From Deltaproteobacteria bacterium UBA6106 (GTDB lineage: Bacteria; Desulfobacterota; Syntrophorhabdia; Syntrophorhabdales; Syntrophorhabdaceae), in assembly GCA_002428485.1 (NCBI GenBank), contig DIWM01000009.1:23885-47705 (forward strand): a DNA stretch of 23,821 nt, read 5' to 3'. The first letter of the stretch is position 1, and each line of letters begins with the position of its first letter. A program made the translations under genes and the position numbers. Under the pieces are notes generated by a model. That model saw nothing but the letters and a program-made list of their open reading frames with translations, searched no databases and was not told where the DNA came from. Below, piece after piece: positions 1 through 7,271 of this stretch.

Positions 1-746
1 AAATACTCGCCCATGGCGCAGCCGGAAAATGGCGAGAGGTACTGCAGCGGCGCAGCATCGCTTGCCGTCGCAGCCACGACGGTCGTATATTCCATGGCGC
101 CGTACTGGGAGAGAAGGTCGACCGTCCTTGCAACAGATGATCTTTTCTGCCCGATAGCTACATATATGCAGAATACGTCATTCCCTTTCTGATTGATGAT
201 CGTGTCCAGGGCAATGACTGTCTTGCCGGTGCCCCTGTCGCCGATGATGAGCTCTCTTTGGCCTTTTCCGATGGGTATCATCGAGTCGATGGCCTTTATA
301 CCTGTCTGGATAGGTTCTTTAACCGGTTGCCGTACAACGACGCCCGGCGCCATCTGTTCCACATTGCGGAATTCCTGGGCTTCGATAGGGCCTTTCCCGT
401 CGATAGGATTGCCGAGGGCATCGACAACCCTTCCGATGAGGGCTTCACCCACCGGGACCTGGGCGATCCTGCCTGTCCGCTTTACGAGGTCCCCTTCCTT
501 GATCTTGTAATCTTCACCGAAGACAACAGCGCCTATGTTGTCTTCTTCAAGGTTCAGAACCATACCGATGATCCCGTGAGGGAACTCGAGAAGCTCGCCG
601 GACATCGTGTTTTCCAACCCGTATATCCTTGCAATGCCGTCACCAATAGAGATGATGATTCCTGTCTCCTTGAGATCGACCTCCCTTTCGAAACCGGCTA
701 TCTTCTGTTCTATGATTCTGCTTATTTCATCGGCCTTGATCTCCAT
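1..746 (-). CDS. atpA: ATP synthase F1 subunit alpha, N-terminal part (runs off left edge)
   Basis: This is the regulatory, nucleotide-binding alpha subunit of the F1 head. Only about 248 N-terminal residues are present; roughly the C-terminal half lies beyond the left edge. The Walker A loop GDRGTGKT falls at residues 169-176 (219-242), the same numbering as in E. coli AtpA, which supports the ATG at 744-746. The N-terminal beta-barrel text (IISIGDGIARIYGL) and the segment GVVVRQPVKEPIQTGIKAID before the P-loop are typical of alpha rather than beta. The Shine-Dalgarno AAGGAG (755-760) is formed by the last two sense codons (Lys-Glu) of atpH, just before its TAA stop, so translation of the two genes is probably coupled. 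It is the last visible gene of the b'-b-delta-alpha operon. The identification is secure. Confidence 0.97.
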   Translation of the reverse strand, partial: MEIKADEISRIIEQKIAGFEREVDLKETGIIISIGDGIARIYGLENTMSGELLEFPHGIIGMVLNLEEDNIGAVVFGEDYKIKEGDLVKRTGRIAQVPVGEALIGRVVDALGNPIDGKGPIEAQEFRNVEQMAPGVVVRQPVKEPIQTGIKAIDSMIPIGKGQRELIIGDRGTGKTVIALDTIINQKGNDVFCIYVAIGQKRSSVARTVDLLSQYGAMEYTTVVAATASDAAPLQYLSPFSGCAMGEY

Positions 747-751
747 AGAAA

Positions 752-1294
752 TTACTCCTTCAATATATTTTCCTTTAAAGTTTCGATCTGTTTTTTGACG
801 CTGCCGTCAATGATGGTCCCTTTTATAACTACCTTTACTCCGCCAATGAGGCTTCTGTCTTCAACCGTTTCAAGGACAACCTCTTTTTTGAACTTATCTT
901 TCAGCACATCGGCAATACGATTCCTTGAGGCTTCTTCAAGGGGGTATGCCGCCCATAGGACGCCTCTTATCCGGCCCTCTTTTTCGTCCACGAGCTCCTG
1001 GTAAACATCCCTGATGGTCGGGAGGTAGCCCATTCTGTTATTTTCAATGAGTATATTAAAAAGGCTGGATACTGAAGGTGAAACACCGAGGGCTCTCATC
1101 ACATCGCTGAGGAGTTCTTTGCGCTTTTTAATCTCGAGAAGAGGGAGCATGAGCGCCTTCTTTAATCGCTGTTCCCTGTCAAAAACACTTAGAATACCTT
1201 CAAGCTCCTCAAGGTAGCTCCTGTACTTCCCGTTTCTTTCGCCTACCGCAAATAAGCCTTTTGCGTACCGTTTTGCAATCGACCGGCTTATCAA
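752..1294 (-). CDS. atpH: ATP synthase F1 subunit delta
   Basis: The delta subunit (OSCP family) joins the top of the F1 head to the peripheral b stalk. The product has 180 residues, the usual length for the family. It starts MISRSIAKRYAKGLF, matching the family's N-terminal 'A-x-x-YAKAL' helix. It ends with the conserved C-terminal block containing VLETVEDRSLIGGVKVVI and DGSVKKQ. The start overlaps the atpF stop by four bases (1291-1294, ATGA), and its own end supplies the atpA ribosome binding site. Such tight packing means the operon is translated as a coupled unit and helps fix subunit ratios. Nothing is odd in length or frame. Confidence 0.96.
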   Translation of the reverse strand: MISRSIAKRYAKGLFAVGERNGKYRSYLEELEGILSVFDREQRLKKALMLPLLEIKKRKELLSDVMRALGVSPSVSSLFNILIENNRMGYLPTIRDVYQELVDEKEGRIRGVLWAAYPLEEASRNRIADVLKDKFKKEVVLETVEDRSLIGGVKVVIKGTIIDGSVKKQIETLKENILKE

Positions 1295-1785
1295 TTCAAG
1301 CTCCTTAATTTTTCTATAAAATCGCCAACCATTCTGTTGTGGTCTTCTTTGGTTAGTCTTTCCGCAATGAGCTTTTCTGCCCGCTCTATGGTGAGCCGGG
1401 CGATCTCCTCTCTGATCCTGCTTATTGCGTCCTTCGTCTCCTGTTCATAGGCGATTCTTGCCTGTTCCCTGATCCTGGAGGCAAATTCCGTTGCCTCATT
1501 GATGATCTTCTGTTTCTCCTTCAGGGCTTCCTCCGTGATAGTTTTCCTGAAGGCCGCTATCTCGTCATCAAGCTTCGCAAGCTTGCTTTCATATTGCGCC
1601 TTCAGCGATTCCGCCTCCTGGACCATCCGGTTTGCTTCTTCAACCTTTGTCTTGATCGTATTGCGGCGATTCTGAAGGTACTCTTTCAGTGGTTTTCCTG
1701 CGAATTTTATGAGGACAGCAACAAGTACCCCGAAATTGACAAACTTGAATACCCAGGACAGTAAAGACTCCCCGCCATGTGTCAT
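1291..1785 (-). CDS. atpF: ATP synthase F0 subunit b
   Basis: This is a peripheral-stalk subunit that anchors F1 to the membrane a-subunit. It has 164 residues: one N-terminal membrane segment (about residues 9-26, WVFKFVNFGVLVAVLIKF) followed by a long charged helix rich in E, K, R and A that forms the dimeric right-handed coiled coil of the stalk. The motif F..KPL..YL..R...I just after the membrane segment is characteristic of b subunits. The four-base overlap with the upstream b' gene (1782-1785) and with atpH (1291-1294) shows operon coupling. Which of the two b-type genes is called b and which b' follows the Geobacter order and is a convention, not something the sequence proves. Confidence 0.93.
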   Translation of the reverse strand: MTHGGESLLSWVFKFVNFGVLVAVLIKFAGKPLKEYLQNRRNTIKTKVEEANRMVQEAESLKAQYESKLAKLDDEIAAFRKTITEEALKEKQKIINEATEFASRIREQARIAYEQETKDAISRIREEIARLTIERAEKLIAERLTKEDHNRMVGDFIEKLRSLN

Positions 1786-2210
1786 GAGAGGCTCCTTTGC
1801 AGTATCTTTTGGGCAACCTCTGTTGAGAGCCTGTCTACGTCTGCTTTAAGTGAGTCAAAAACCTTTTTGCTCTCGCTCTCGATCTCGCTTTTCACGTGCT
1901 CGAGTTCACCGGATAGCTCTGCTCTCGCCTTCTCCACGATGTGCATAGATTCTGTGTGCGCCTCGGCTAAGGTTGATTCCCTGCCCGCGATTAACGGCTT
2001 TTTTTGCTCCCGCATCTGCTCCTCATATTCTTTTTCAAATACGCCCATTTCCTCTTTTGCCTTTTGGATCCGGCCGTCGAGCGAATTGATGGTCCCCTCC
2101 CTTTTATTCATCGCCCTTAGCACGGGCTTAAAGAGGAGAAAATTAAGAATGATGAGTAAAACGACAAAATTAAAGAACTGTATGAGAAGGGTATAATTAA
2201 AATCGATCAT
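1782..2210 (-). CDS. atpX: ATP synthase F0 subunit b' (second b-type subunit)
   Basis: This is the first ATP-synthase gene of the operon. Its 142 residues carry a single membrane segment near the N-terminus (about residues 6-27, with FFNFVVLLIILNFLLFKPVL) and then a charged coiled-coil helix. The pair of different adjacent b genes implies a b/b' heterodimeric stalk, as in Desulfobacterota, cyanobacteria and other lineages, rather than the b2 homodimer of E. coli. The start ATG (2208-2210) is preceded by a modest AGGAA (2218-2222). The gene follows a 134-bp AT-rich gap after parB. The four-base ATGA overlap with atpF couples the two stalk subunits one-to-one. Confidence 0.9.
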   Translation of the reverse strand: MIDFNYTLLIQFFNFVVLLIILNFLLFKPVLRAMNKREGTINSLDGRIQKAKEEMGVFEKEYEEQMREQKKPLIAGRESTLAEAHTESMHIVEKARAELSGELEHVKSEIESESKKVFDSLKADVDRLSTEVAQKILQRSLS

Positions 2211-2344
2211 ATTGTGTTCCTATGTGTTTATGAATTATTTCACATATTGCATAACCTATCTATCATAAAAAGTCCCAATTTGCAATTTTTTTTATTTGCT
2301 GGAATAAAAATATTTTTTGGCGGTAGCCTGCTTCCTGTTGCCTT
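2211..2344 (-). promoter_or_regulatory. AT-rich gap between parB and the atp genes; possible promoter
   Basis: This is the only sizeable gap in the rsmG-to-atpA run. It is strongly AT-rich and contains A and T tracts. On the minus strand a TATGAT hexamer (2262-2267) resembles a -10 box, but I see no convincing -35 at the right distance. It may hold an atp promoter, so that ATP synthase is not wholly dependent on the rsmG-parAB promoter. The call is weak. Confidence 0.25.
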
Positions 2345-3157
2345 TTATTCCCCGGTGATAAGTTCTGCGATCCTTTCGAGGTCTTCCTCTGAATAAAACT
2401 CGATGATGATCTTTCCCTTTTTCTTTCGAAAGGTAATATTTACCTTGGTTTGGAGGGATTTTCTCAGGTCTTCTTCTACGGCGGTAAATTGGCCGACCTT
2501 GTGGGCGCCCTTTTTGCGCGCTGCCCGCTCGAGGTCCCTTACGGAAGTCCCCTGTTTTACAACCCTGTCGGCAAACCGTTTCTGCTCCAGCTCATTTTTC
2601 AGGGAAACAAGGACCCTTCCATGCCCCTGGGTTAATTTTCCTTCACGCATCAATGTCTTTATCCACTCCGGAAGCTTCAAAAGACGAAGGGCGTTAGAAA
2701 CAGAGCTTCGGTCAACCCCCACCCTTTTCGCTACGTCTTCATGGGTGTAGCCAAAATCCTCGACAAACTTTTCATAGACCACGGCAACCTCGAGAGGGTT
2801 CAGGTCTTCCCGGAGCAGGTTCTCAATAAGCGCAAGCTCCAGGGATTCCCGCTCGTCGGCATCCCTTATTATCGCCGGGACCTCTTTAAGCCCCGCGAGC
2901 ATTGCCGCCCGGTAACGCCTCTCTCCCGCAATGATCTGATATTTTTTGTCCTTTTTCTTAACGATCAGAGGCTGCAGGATTCCTTTCGCCCTGATCGACG
3001 AGGCGAGGTCGGCAATGGTATCATCATTAATTACAGACCTCGGCTGGTTTGGATTCGGTATGATCTGGTCAACGGGAATGAATTTGCTGGTGCCTTTTTC
3101 CTCCATGTCCTTGAGTATCGCCTGAAGTCCCCTTCCCAAGGGATCCTTTTTTACCAT
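2345..3157 (-). CDS. parB: Chromosome partitioning protein ParB (Spo0J family)
   Basis: ParB is a CTP-dependent DNA clamp that loads at parS sites near the origin and works with ParA to segregate chromosomes. The product has 270 residues. The N-terminus has the ParA-interaction peptide GRGLQAIL. The CTP-binding motif GERRYRAA lies in the N-terminal domain. A helix-turn-helix follows (DVAKRVGVDRSSVSNALRLL). The C-terminus is a dimerisation segment. The ATG (3155-3157) overlaps the parA stop by one base (TAATG), so the pair is translationally coupled. I found no consensus parS site in the window. Position next to rsmG, parA and the atp operon fits an origin-proximal locus. Confidence 0.96.
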   Translation of the reverse strand: MVKKDPLGRGLQAILKDMEEKGTSKFIPVDQIIPNPNQPRSVINDDTIADLASSIRAKGILQPLIVKKKDKKYQIIAGERRYRAAMLAGLKEVPAIIRDADERESLELALIENLLREDLNPLEVAVVYEKFVEDFGYTHEDVAKRVGVDRSSVSNALRLLKLPEWIKTLMREGKLTQGHGRVLVSLKNELEQKRFADRVVKQGTSVRDLERAARKKGAHKVGQFTAVEEDLRKSLQTKVNITFRKKKGKIIIEFYSEEDLERIAELITGE

Positions 3158-3918
3158 TAATCATTCCTCTTTGCCAGAATTTCCGAAGCAAGTCGCAGAT
3201 AGCTCTCGGCGCCGCGGGAACTGATATCATACAGTATTGCGGGCTTCCCGTGGCTCGGCGATTCGCTCAGTTTTACGTTTCTCGGTATCACTGTTTTGAA
3301 GGCCACATCGCTGAAGCACTTGTTTACCTCTTCCCACACCCTGAAAGAGAGGTTGTTTCTCCTGTCGAACATGGTCAGGAGGATCCCGAGCACCTCGAGG
3401 TCCGGGTTTAATTTCTTTTTAATGATCGATATTGTCCTTAAAAGCATGGCAAGCCCTTCGAGGGCAAAATACTCGCATTGCAGGGGAATGATAACATGAT
3501 CAGATGCCGCAAGGGAATTAATTGTCAAAAGACCGAGGGAGGGCGGACAATCGATAAATATATACTGATAGACATCCTTCAGGTCCGCAAGGGCCTTTTT
3601 TAACGCAAACTCACGCTCCTCCGTGTCAAGAAGCTCTATCTCCGCGCCGATGAGGTCAGGGTGCGAAGGAACAATATCGAGAAAAGGGATATCGGTCTTT
3701 CTGATAACCTCGTCGATCTTCTTTTCACCGATAAGGACGTGGTATATGTGGTCATGGAGGTTATTGTAAGAAATTCCGAACCCCGACGACGTGTTGCACT
3801 GGGAGTCCATATCAATTATAAGGGTTCTCTTTTCCGCAACGGCTATCGATGCCGACAAATTAACGGCCGTTGTGGTCTTGCCCACGCCCCCCTTTTGATT
3901 CGCAATGGATATCACCAT
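3157..3918 (-). CDS. parA: Chromosome partitioning ATPase ParA (Soj)
   Basis: ParA is a deviant-Walker ATPase that binds nucleoid DNA non-specifically and is released by ParB, moving the origin region. It has 253 residues. The deviant Walker A motif KGGVGKTT spans residues 9-16. The Walker A' region reads DMDSQCN at 36-42, where most Soj proteins have DxDPQGN, so S39 and C41 are slightly unusual. A Walker B segment (IFIDCPPSLGLLT) is present. The start ATG is preceded by AAGGAA. It lies 35 bp after rsmG on the same strand. The short length, without an N-terminal HTH, is the chromosomal Soj type rather than the plasmid ParA type. Confidence 0.96.
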   Translation of the reverse strand: MVISIANQKGGVGKTTTAVNLSASIAVAEKRTLIIDMDSQCNTSSGFGISYNNLHDHIYHVLIGEKKIDEVIRKTDIPFLDIVPSHPDLIGAEIELLDTEEREFALKKALADLKDVYQYIFIDCPPSLGLLTINSLAASDHVIIPLQCEYFALEGLAMLLRTISIIKKKLNPDLEVLGILLTMFDRRNNLSFRVWEEVNKCFSDVAFKTVIPRNVKLSESPSHGKPAILYDISSRGAESYLRLASEILAKRND

Positions 3919-3953
3919 GAAGTTCCTTTTTACAATACCATAAAAAAGAATTG

Positions 3954-4571
3954 CTATGAAATCTTTTTATATATAAAAATCCTGAGGTCCTTTTGGCTGA
4001 GAGGCAGCCTGTAAGGGATCATCTCCTCGAGCACAAAACCTTCAGCATCTGAGGGCTTATCCCTGTCAGTCTTCATGATCAGGGCGCGCCCTCCCTGACG
4101 TATATGCCTGCCGCCCTTTTCGAAGATCATTTCCATACTTCCAAAGGCCTTGACGAGAAGGGTATCGACCTCCATGGCGCCTAATGCCTCTATCTTTGCA
4201 TGGAGCATCGTAAAGTTTTTCAGATCGAGGGCCCTTGCGATATGCCTCTGGAACTGGATCTTTTTCATGTTCTTGTCCACTGCAATGATGTTCACATCGC
4301 TATTCAGGATCTTCAGAGGGATCGAGAGTATGCCTGAGCCGGAGCCAAGATCAAGGACTGTGCGGCTTTCCCTTATGAAACGGTCCACAAAGAACGCGTC
4401 ATACAATAATACTTTTACAACCGCCCCCGCGCTTTTTAACCCCACCAGGTTGATATGCCTGTTCCATTTCTCAAGCTCTTCCACGTAATAAACGATGTCG
4501 GCAATGGCTTGTTCATTATATTGAACCTGAAAATTTTGTAAACCATCGCCTATCAGCCGCCCCAGATTCAC
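3954..4571 (-). CDS. rsmG: 16S rRNA (guanine-527-N7) methyltransferase RsmG
   Basis: RsmG (GidB) uses SAM to make m7G527 in the 530 loop of 16S rRNA; its loss gives low-level streptomycin resistance in many bacteria. It has 205 residues, the usual length. The SAM-binding motif VLDLGSGSGILSIPLKI lies around residues 71-87, preceded by the family segment EKWNRHINLVG (about 34-44). The start is GTG at 4569-4571 with no good Shine-Dalgarno directly upstream. A six-codon ORF that does have one ends across this GTG, so initiation may be by coupling. The family is usually next to parA/parB, as here. mnmG, its common upstream partner, is absent: a divergent bamD-like gene sits there instead. Confidence 0.94.
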   Translation of the reverse strand: MNLGRLIGDGLQNFQVQYNEQAIADIVYYVEELEKWNRHINLVGLKSAGAVVKVLLYDAFFVDRFIRESRTVLDLGSGSGILSIPLKILNSDVNIIAVDKNMKKIQFQRHIARALDLKNFTMLHAKIEALGAMEVDTLLVKAFGSMEMIFEKGGRHIRQGGRALIMKTDRDKPSDAEGFVLEEMIPYRLPLSQKDLRIFIYKKIS

Positions 4572-4588
4572 GACAGAAAGAATAGCAT
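4568..4588 (-). CDS. Possible six-codon leader ORF coupled to rsmG
   Basis: Reading the minus strand, ATG at 4586-4588 is followed by five more sense codons (product MLFFLS) and TGA at 4568-4570. The TGA overlaps the rsmG GTG as GTGA. AGAAGGA (4597-4603) lies 8 nt ahead of the ATG, which is good spacing, whereas the rsmG GTG itself has none. This is what a translational-coupling leader would look like. Expression is unproven, and so short an ORF can arise by chance. Confidence 0.3.
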   Translation of the reverse strand: MLFFLS

Positions 4589-4605
4589 AATTTTTTTCCT
4601 TCTGT

Positions 4606-4611
4606 TATACT
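4606..4611 (+). promoter_or_regulatory. -10 box (TATACT) five bases before the bamD-lptA start
   Basis: TATACT matches the sigma70 -10 consensus at five of six positions. It ends five bases before the ATG at 4617, so transcription would start at about the start codon. There is no Shine-Dalgarno sequence. The -35 region (TAGCAT, 17-bp spacer) is poor. The 45-bp gap to rsmG must hold both divergent promoters. Confidence 0.45.
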
Positions 4612-4616
4612 AAAGC

Positions 4617-5879
4617 ATGTTGACAAAACTGGTTGTTCTTCTTTGTGCCTTCCTTCTCCTTTGTTCATGTGCCTCCAAAGCACCGAAACAGGTCGGTAAA
4701 CCGGGCGACCTTTACGTGGAAGGGGTAAACCTCCTGAAAGACAAGAAGTACGACAAGGCGATCGAAAAATTTGCATCCATCCGTGAGAACTATCCCTTTG
4801 ACCCCATGGCCCTAATCGCTACGGTGAAACTGGGCGACACCTACTTTGCCAGGAAGGAATATGTACTTGCATCCGGCGTGTATGAAGACTTCTTCAAATC
4901 CCATCCGGAGGATGAGAACATTCCCTATGTCCTCGCGCGCCTGGGGGAATGCTATGATAAAACTTCCCTCTCGATAGACAGAGACCAAACCTATATATTG
5001 AGATCCATCGAAAGGCTTACGTACCTCAAAAACCGTTACCCTGCAAGCGTACACACAAAAGAGAGCGAACCCAGGCTGGCAAAGATGATACAAAAACTTG
5101 CCGACCGCGAATTGTATGTCGGGGAATTTTATTACAGGACAGACCAGTACAATGCGTCCATCATAAGGCTCGAATACCTGTTGAAAAAATATCCAAACGC
5201 TGCAGGTACCGACAAGGCGTTTTACTATCTGAGCCAGGCGAACAGGGAGCTTGGATACCAGGAGAAAAGCGATTATTACCTGGAACGTTTAAAGAGCGAA
5301 TACCCGAAAAGCATCTACGCGAGGGCCATGGTCAGGGAAAGGAAGCAGCTCAAGCTCGTGAAGGCTGAAGCCCCCCTTGTCCCATTCGAAGACCGGAAAA
5401 AGAGGAACATCGAACTGACGCCCTTGCAGGTCACAAAGGCAGAGCCTGCAACAGAGGAAAAAGAAAAGGGTTTGTCCTTCTTTGACGAGAAAAAACCTAT
5501 CGACATCGTCTCCGATTCCATGGAGGGCTTCGACAAGGAGAAATACGTTATCTTCAAGGGCAGTGTGATCGCGAAGCAGGAAGATTTATTTATATTTGCT
5601 GATGTTATCGAGGCTTACATGAGCGAGGACACCAACGAGATAGAAAAGGCTTACGCAAAGGGCAATGTCAAGATCGTCAAACAGGACCGGACGGCAACGA
5701 GCGAAGAAGCTGTCTTTGACAATAACAAAAGAGAGATAACGCTTAAGAAAAACGTCGTTGTTATATCAGGGCAGGACAGATTGACCGGCGAGATCGTTAC
5801 ATACTTTGTCAACGAAGACAGAGTCGTCGTTGAAGGGGAAAAGGATAAAAAGGCCCGCATCACCGTCCAGCCACGCTGA
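4617..5879 (+). CDS. Lipoprotein fusing a BamD-like TPR part to an LptA/OstA-like domain
   Basis: The product has 420 residues. Residues 1-18 are a lipoprotein signal ending in a lipobox L-C-S-C (C18), so it should be anchored to the outer membrane. Residues about 30-240 are tetratricopeptide-type repeats like BamD/YfiO (GDLYVEGVNLLKDKKYDKAI, FYYRTDQYNASIIRLEYLL, then YYLSQANRELGYQEKSDYYL). A charged Pro/Glu/Lys-rich linker follows (about 241-285). Residues about 290-415 read as an OstA/LptA-N beta-jellyroll: IVSDSMEGF, FKGSVIAKQEDLFIFADVIEAY, AYAKGNVKIV, TATSEEAVFDNN, LTGEIVTYF. BamD belongs to the beta-barrel assembly machine; LptA bridges lipopolysaccharide across the periplasm. Their joining in one chain suggests coupled protein and LPS delivery. 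No stop or frame break lies between the parts. The next stop upstream is at 4611-4613, which fixes the start at 4617. Confidence 0.8.
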   Translation: MLTKLVVLLCAFLLLCSCASKAPKQVGKPGDLYVEGVNLLKDKKYDKAIEKFASIRENYPFDPMALIATVKLGDTYFARKEYVLASGVYEDFFKSHPEDENIPYVLARLGECYDKTSLSIDRDQTYILRSIERLTYLKNRYPASVHTKESEPRLAKMIQKLADRELYVGEFYYRTDQYNASIIRLEYLLKKYPNAAGTDKAFYYLSQANRELGYQEKSDYYLERLKSEYPKSIYARAMVRERKQLKLVKAEAPLVPFEDRKKRNIELTPLQVTKAEPATEEKEKGLSFFDEKKPIDIVSDSMEGFDKEKYVIFKGSVIAKQEDLFIFADVIEAYMSEDTNEIEKAYAKGNVKIVKQDRTATSEEAVFDNNKREITLKKNVVVISGQDRLTGEIVTYFVNEDRVVVEGEKDKKARITVQPR

Positions 5880-5892
5880 TCTTATAAAATGC

Positions 5893-5969
5893 GGCTCATG
5901 GCTCATAGTTCATGGCTCATGGCAAAGCAAAAACCGTAAAAAGTGAAATGTAAGAAGTAAAAGGTTTGC
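5893..5969. repeat. Heptad (7-bp) repeat array A
   Basis: Eleven consecutive 7-bp units downstream of the BamD-LptA gene. The first four belong to the word family RGYTCAT (GGCTCAT, AGTTCAT). They are followed by GGCAAAG and then by AGTGAAA/AGTAAAA-type words. The phase of seven is kept although the words change. The same order of words (GGCTCAT first, RGCAAAK last) recurs at 8741 and 10502. Confidence 0.7.
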
Positions 5970-6026
5970 TACAGGAAAACCCAACACAGATGTTCTAAAT
6001 CTCTCGAACCTTGTTCCTTAAGCCTC

Positions 6027-6068
6027 GCGTCTGTCATCCAGTATCAAGAAACCAGCATCCAGCATCGG
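6027..6068. repeat. Heptad repeat array B (GCATCCA family)
   Basis: Six 7-bp units of the form GCATCCA, TCATCCA, GTATCAA. Read on the other strand this is the GATGCTG/GATACTG family also found after dus at 23373-23406. It lies between the convergent bamD-lptA and thioesterase genes. Otherwise the 200 bp between these genes (5880-6079) show no coding signal. Confidence 0.65.
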
Positions 6069-6079
6069 GTTTTCATGAG

Positions 6080-6499
6080 CTATTTTAAAAAGGGTATCTC
6101 TTCGTCTTTCACAAAAACGAGGGCCTGGCATACTGCTATCAGGTTTGTATCATCGCGGACGGTAATGTTGTATGAGGCGGTCCTTCTCGTCCGATGTACC
6201 TCTTTTGACTCGGCCTGCAACAGGGTGTTTTTCTTTGGCGGCCTCATATATGTGACGTTCATGTTCAGGGCAACTGCTATGTTCTCATGGCTGTTGGATG
6301 AGATCTCGAAGGCCTCATCGATGAGGGAGAAGAGCGCCCCGCCGTGGGCGCCCCTATAAATATTTTCCATCTCCGCCGTGAATTCCATTTCACAGAGGGC
6401 ATAGCCTTCTCCCACGTCCTTTAGCCGTATGTTGAGAAGCTTTGCGTAAGGCTCTTCCTTTACCTTTTTAAAATATCGTTCCTTTTTCCCCGCCTCCAT
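6080..6499 (-). CDS. PaaI-type hotdog-fold thioesterase
   Basis: The product has 139 residues and matches the 4HBT/PaaI hotdog family, which hydrolyses acyl-CoA (often phenylacetyl-type) thioesters. The key segment is GAHGGALFSLIDEAF (about residues 50-64), with the HGG turn and the acidic residue (D/E) that serve as the active site in PaaI proteins. The core strand (VALNMNVTYMRPP) and the final strand (LIAVCQALVFVKD) are typical. The ATG (6497-6499) begins one base after the trxA stop, so the two are one transcription unit. The real acyl substrate cannot be told from sequence. The context (thioredoxin, zinc ribbon) does not specify a pathway. Confidence 0.85.
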   Translation of the reverse strand: MEAGKKERYFKKVKEEPYAKLLNIRLKDVGEGYALCEMEFTAEMENIYRGAHGGALFSLIDEAFEISSNSHENIAVALNMNVTYMRPPKKNTLLQAESKEVHRTRRTASYNITVRDDTNLIAVCQALVFVKDEEIPFLK

Positions 6500-6500
6500 A

Positions 6501-6827
6501 TCAGGCGATGACCTTTTTCAGGATGTTATCAACATTGCCCTTGGGTTGAGCTCCTACGATCGTATCAACAACCTGACCTTTATTAAAAAGGATCAAGGTC
6601 GGGATCCCCCGTATGCCATACTTCGGGGGTGTTGCCTGGTTTTCATCAACATTCAGCTTCAGGACCTTGACCTTTCCCGCATACTCGCCGGCAATCGTAT
6701 CAAGCACCGGCCCCATGACCTGGCATGGTCCGCACCAGGTTGCCCAAAAATCAACGAGTACCGGAACATCAGATTCCAGCACCTCTTTTTGAAACTCATT
6801 ATCTGTGACAGGTGTTGCCTTGCTCAT
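6501..6827 (-). CDS. trxA: Thioredoxin
   Basis: This 108-residue thiol-disulfide oxidoreductase is the canonical cytosolic length. The active site WCGPC occurs in FWATWCGPCQVMGP (about residues 28-41). The cis-proline loop is in YGIRGIPTLILF, and the following strand has the usual GQVVDTIVGAQP. A good Shine-Dalgarno (AAGGAGG) precedes the ATG at 6827. It is the middle gene of the FmdB-like, trxA, thioesterase set. A likely job is electron supply for cytosolic reductases. A thioredoxin cannot normally reduce a Sec-only MsrA as easily as a Cys-pair enzyme, so any link with the selenoprotein MsrA at 14412 is only a thought. Confidence 0.96.
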   Translation of the reverse strand: MSKATPVTDNEFQKEVLESDVPVLVDFWATWCGPCQVMGPVLDTIAGEYAGKVKVLKLNVDENQATPPKYGIRGIPTLILFNKGQVVDTIVGAQPKGNVDNILKKVIA

Positions 6828-6846
6828 AATATCCTCCTTGCATTAA

Positions 6847-6888
6847 GCGATCAGCCGTCAGCAGGCAGCCTGGTGCCGACAGCTCTAT
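6847..6888. repeat. Heptad repeat array C (GCCGTCA family), inside an operon
   Basis: Six 7-bp units (GCGATCA, GCCGTCA and related; on the other strand TGACGGC-type words) fill part of the 99-bp gap between the FmdB-like gene and trxA. This is the shortest and most degenerate array, so it is less certain than the others. It shows the heptads can sit within a transcription unit. Confidence 0.5.
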
Positions 6889-6926
6889 TTTTTCAGAACA
6901 GCCACGCCGTTCCCGGTATTCTACTT

Positions 6927-7106
6927 TCAGGAAAAAGGTGATTTCCTGGGCGCCCCACAGGAACTCTGCCCTGTATGGGTTATGGACAGGTTCTTCTCTA
7001 TGTCTTTGCTGTCGCACTCCGGACAGGGAGGCTGCTTGTCATCTACGTTTTGAATAACCTCGAATTCATTTCCGCATTGCTTACATCTGTATTCATAGAT
7101 AGGCAT
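6927..7106 (-). CDS. FmdB-family small zinc-ribbon protein
   Basis: A 59-residue protein starting MPIYEYRCKQCGNEFEV, the signature of the FmdB/CxxC_CxxC_SSSS zinc-ribbon family, named after a putative regulator at formamidase loci. Zinc ligands are C8, C11, C28 and C31 in two CxxC knuckles. The tail is rich in Ser, Gly and Thr, as usual for the family. A strong GGAGGTG lies ahead of the ATG (7104-7106). Biochemical function is unknown across the family; DNA or RNA binding or ribosome association have been suggested. It is the first gene of the set with trxA and the thioesterase. Confidence 0.88.
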   Translation of the reverse strand: MPIYEYRCKQCGNEFEVIQNVDDKQPPCPECDSKDIEKNLSITHTGQSSCGAPRKSPFS

Positions 7107-7271
7107 AATACACCTCCATATACATATGTTTATTTATTAAGTCCTGATGATCGTTTTGTCAATTGCATGTCATACATCAAGGAACCTGACGACCTTTGTC
7201 AAGCTTAACCAAATGTCCCTGAGCCTGCTCACCATTGCCTCCGTTTCATTGCATTCTCATTTCAACTATAG

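Noticed and set aside
258..1004. Long plus-strand ORF opposite atpA and atpH
   Set aside because: It is antisense to two certain genes, with no family motif or ribosome binding site. Similar long opposite-strand frames over glnS, parB, the MBL gene and the dehydrogenase were dropped for the same reason.
1895..1910. parS-like site (TTTCACGTG) inside the atpX gene
   Set aside because: Only one arm of the 16-bp parS palindrome is present, about 10 of 16 matches. Other CACGTG occurrences (8055, 15415, 22327) are no better. I do not call a parS in this window.
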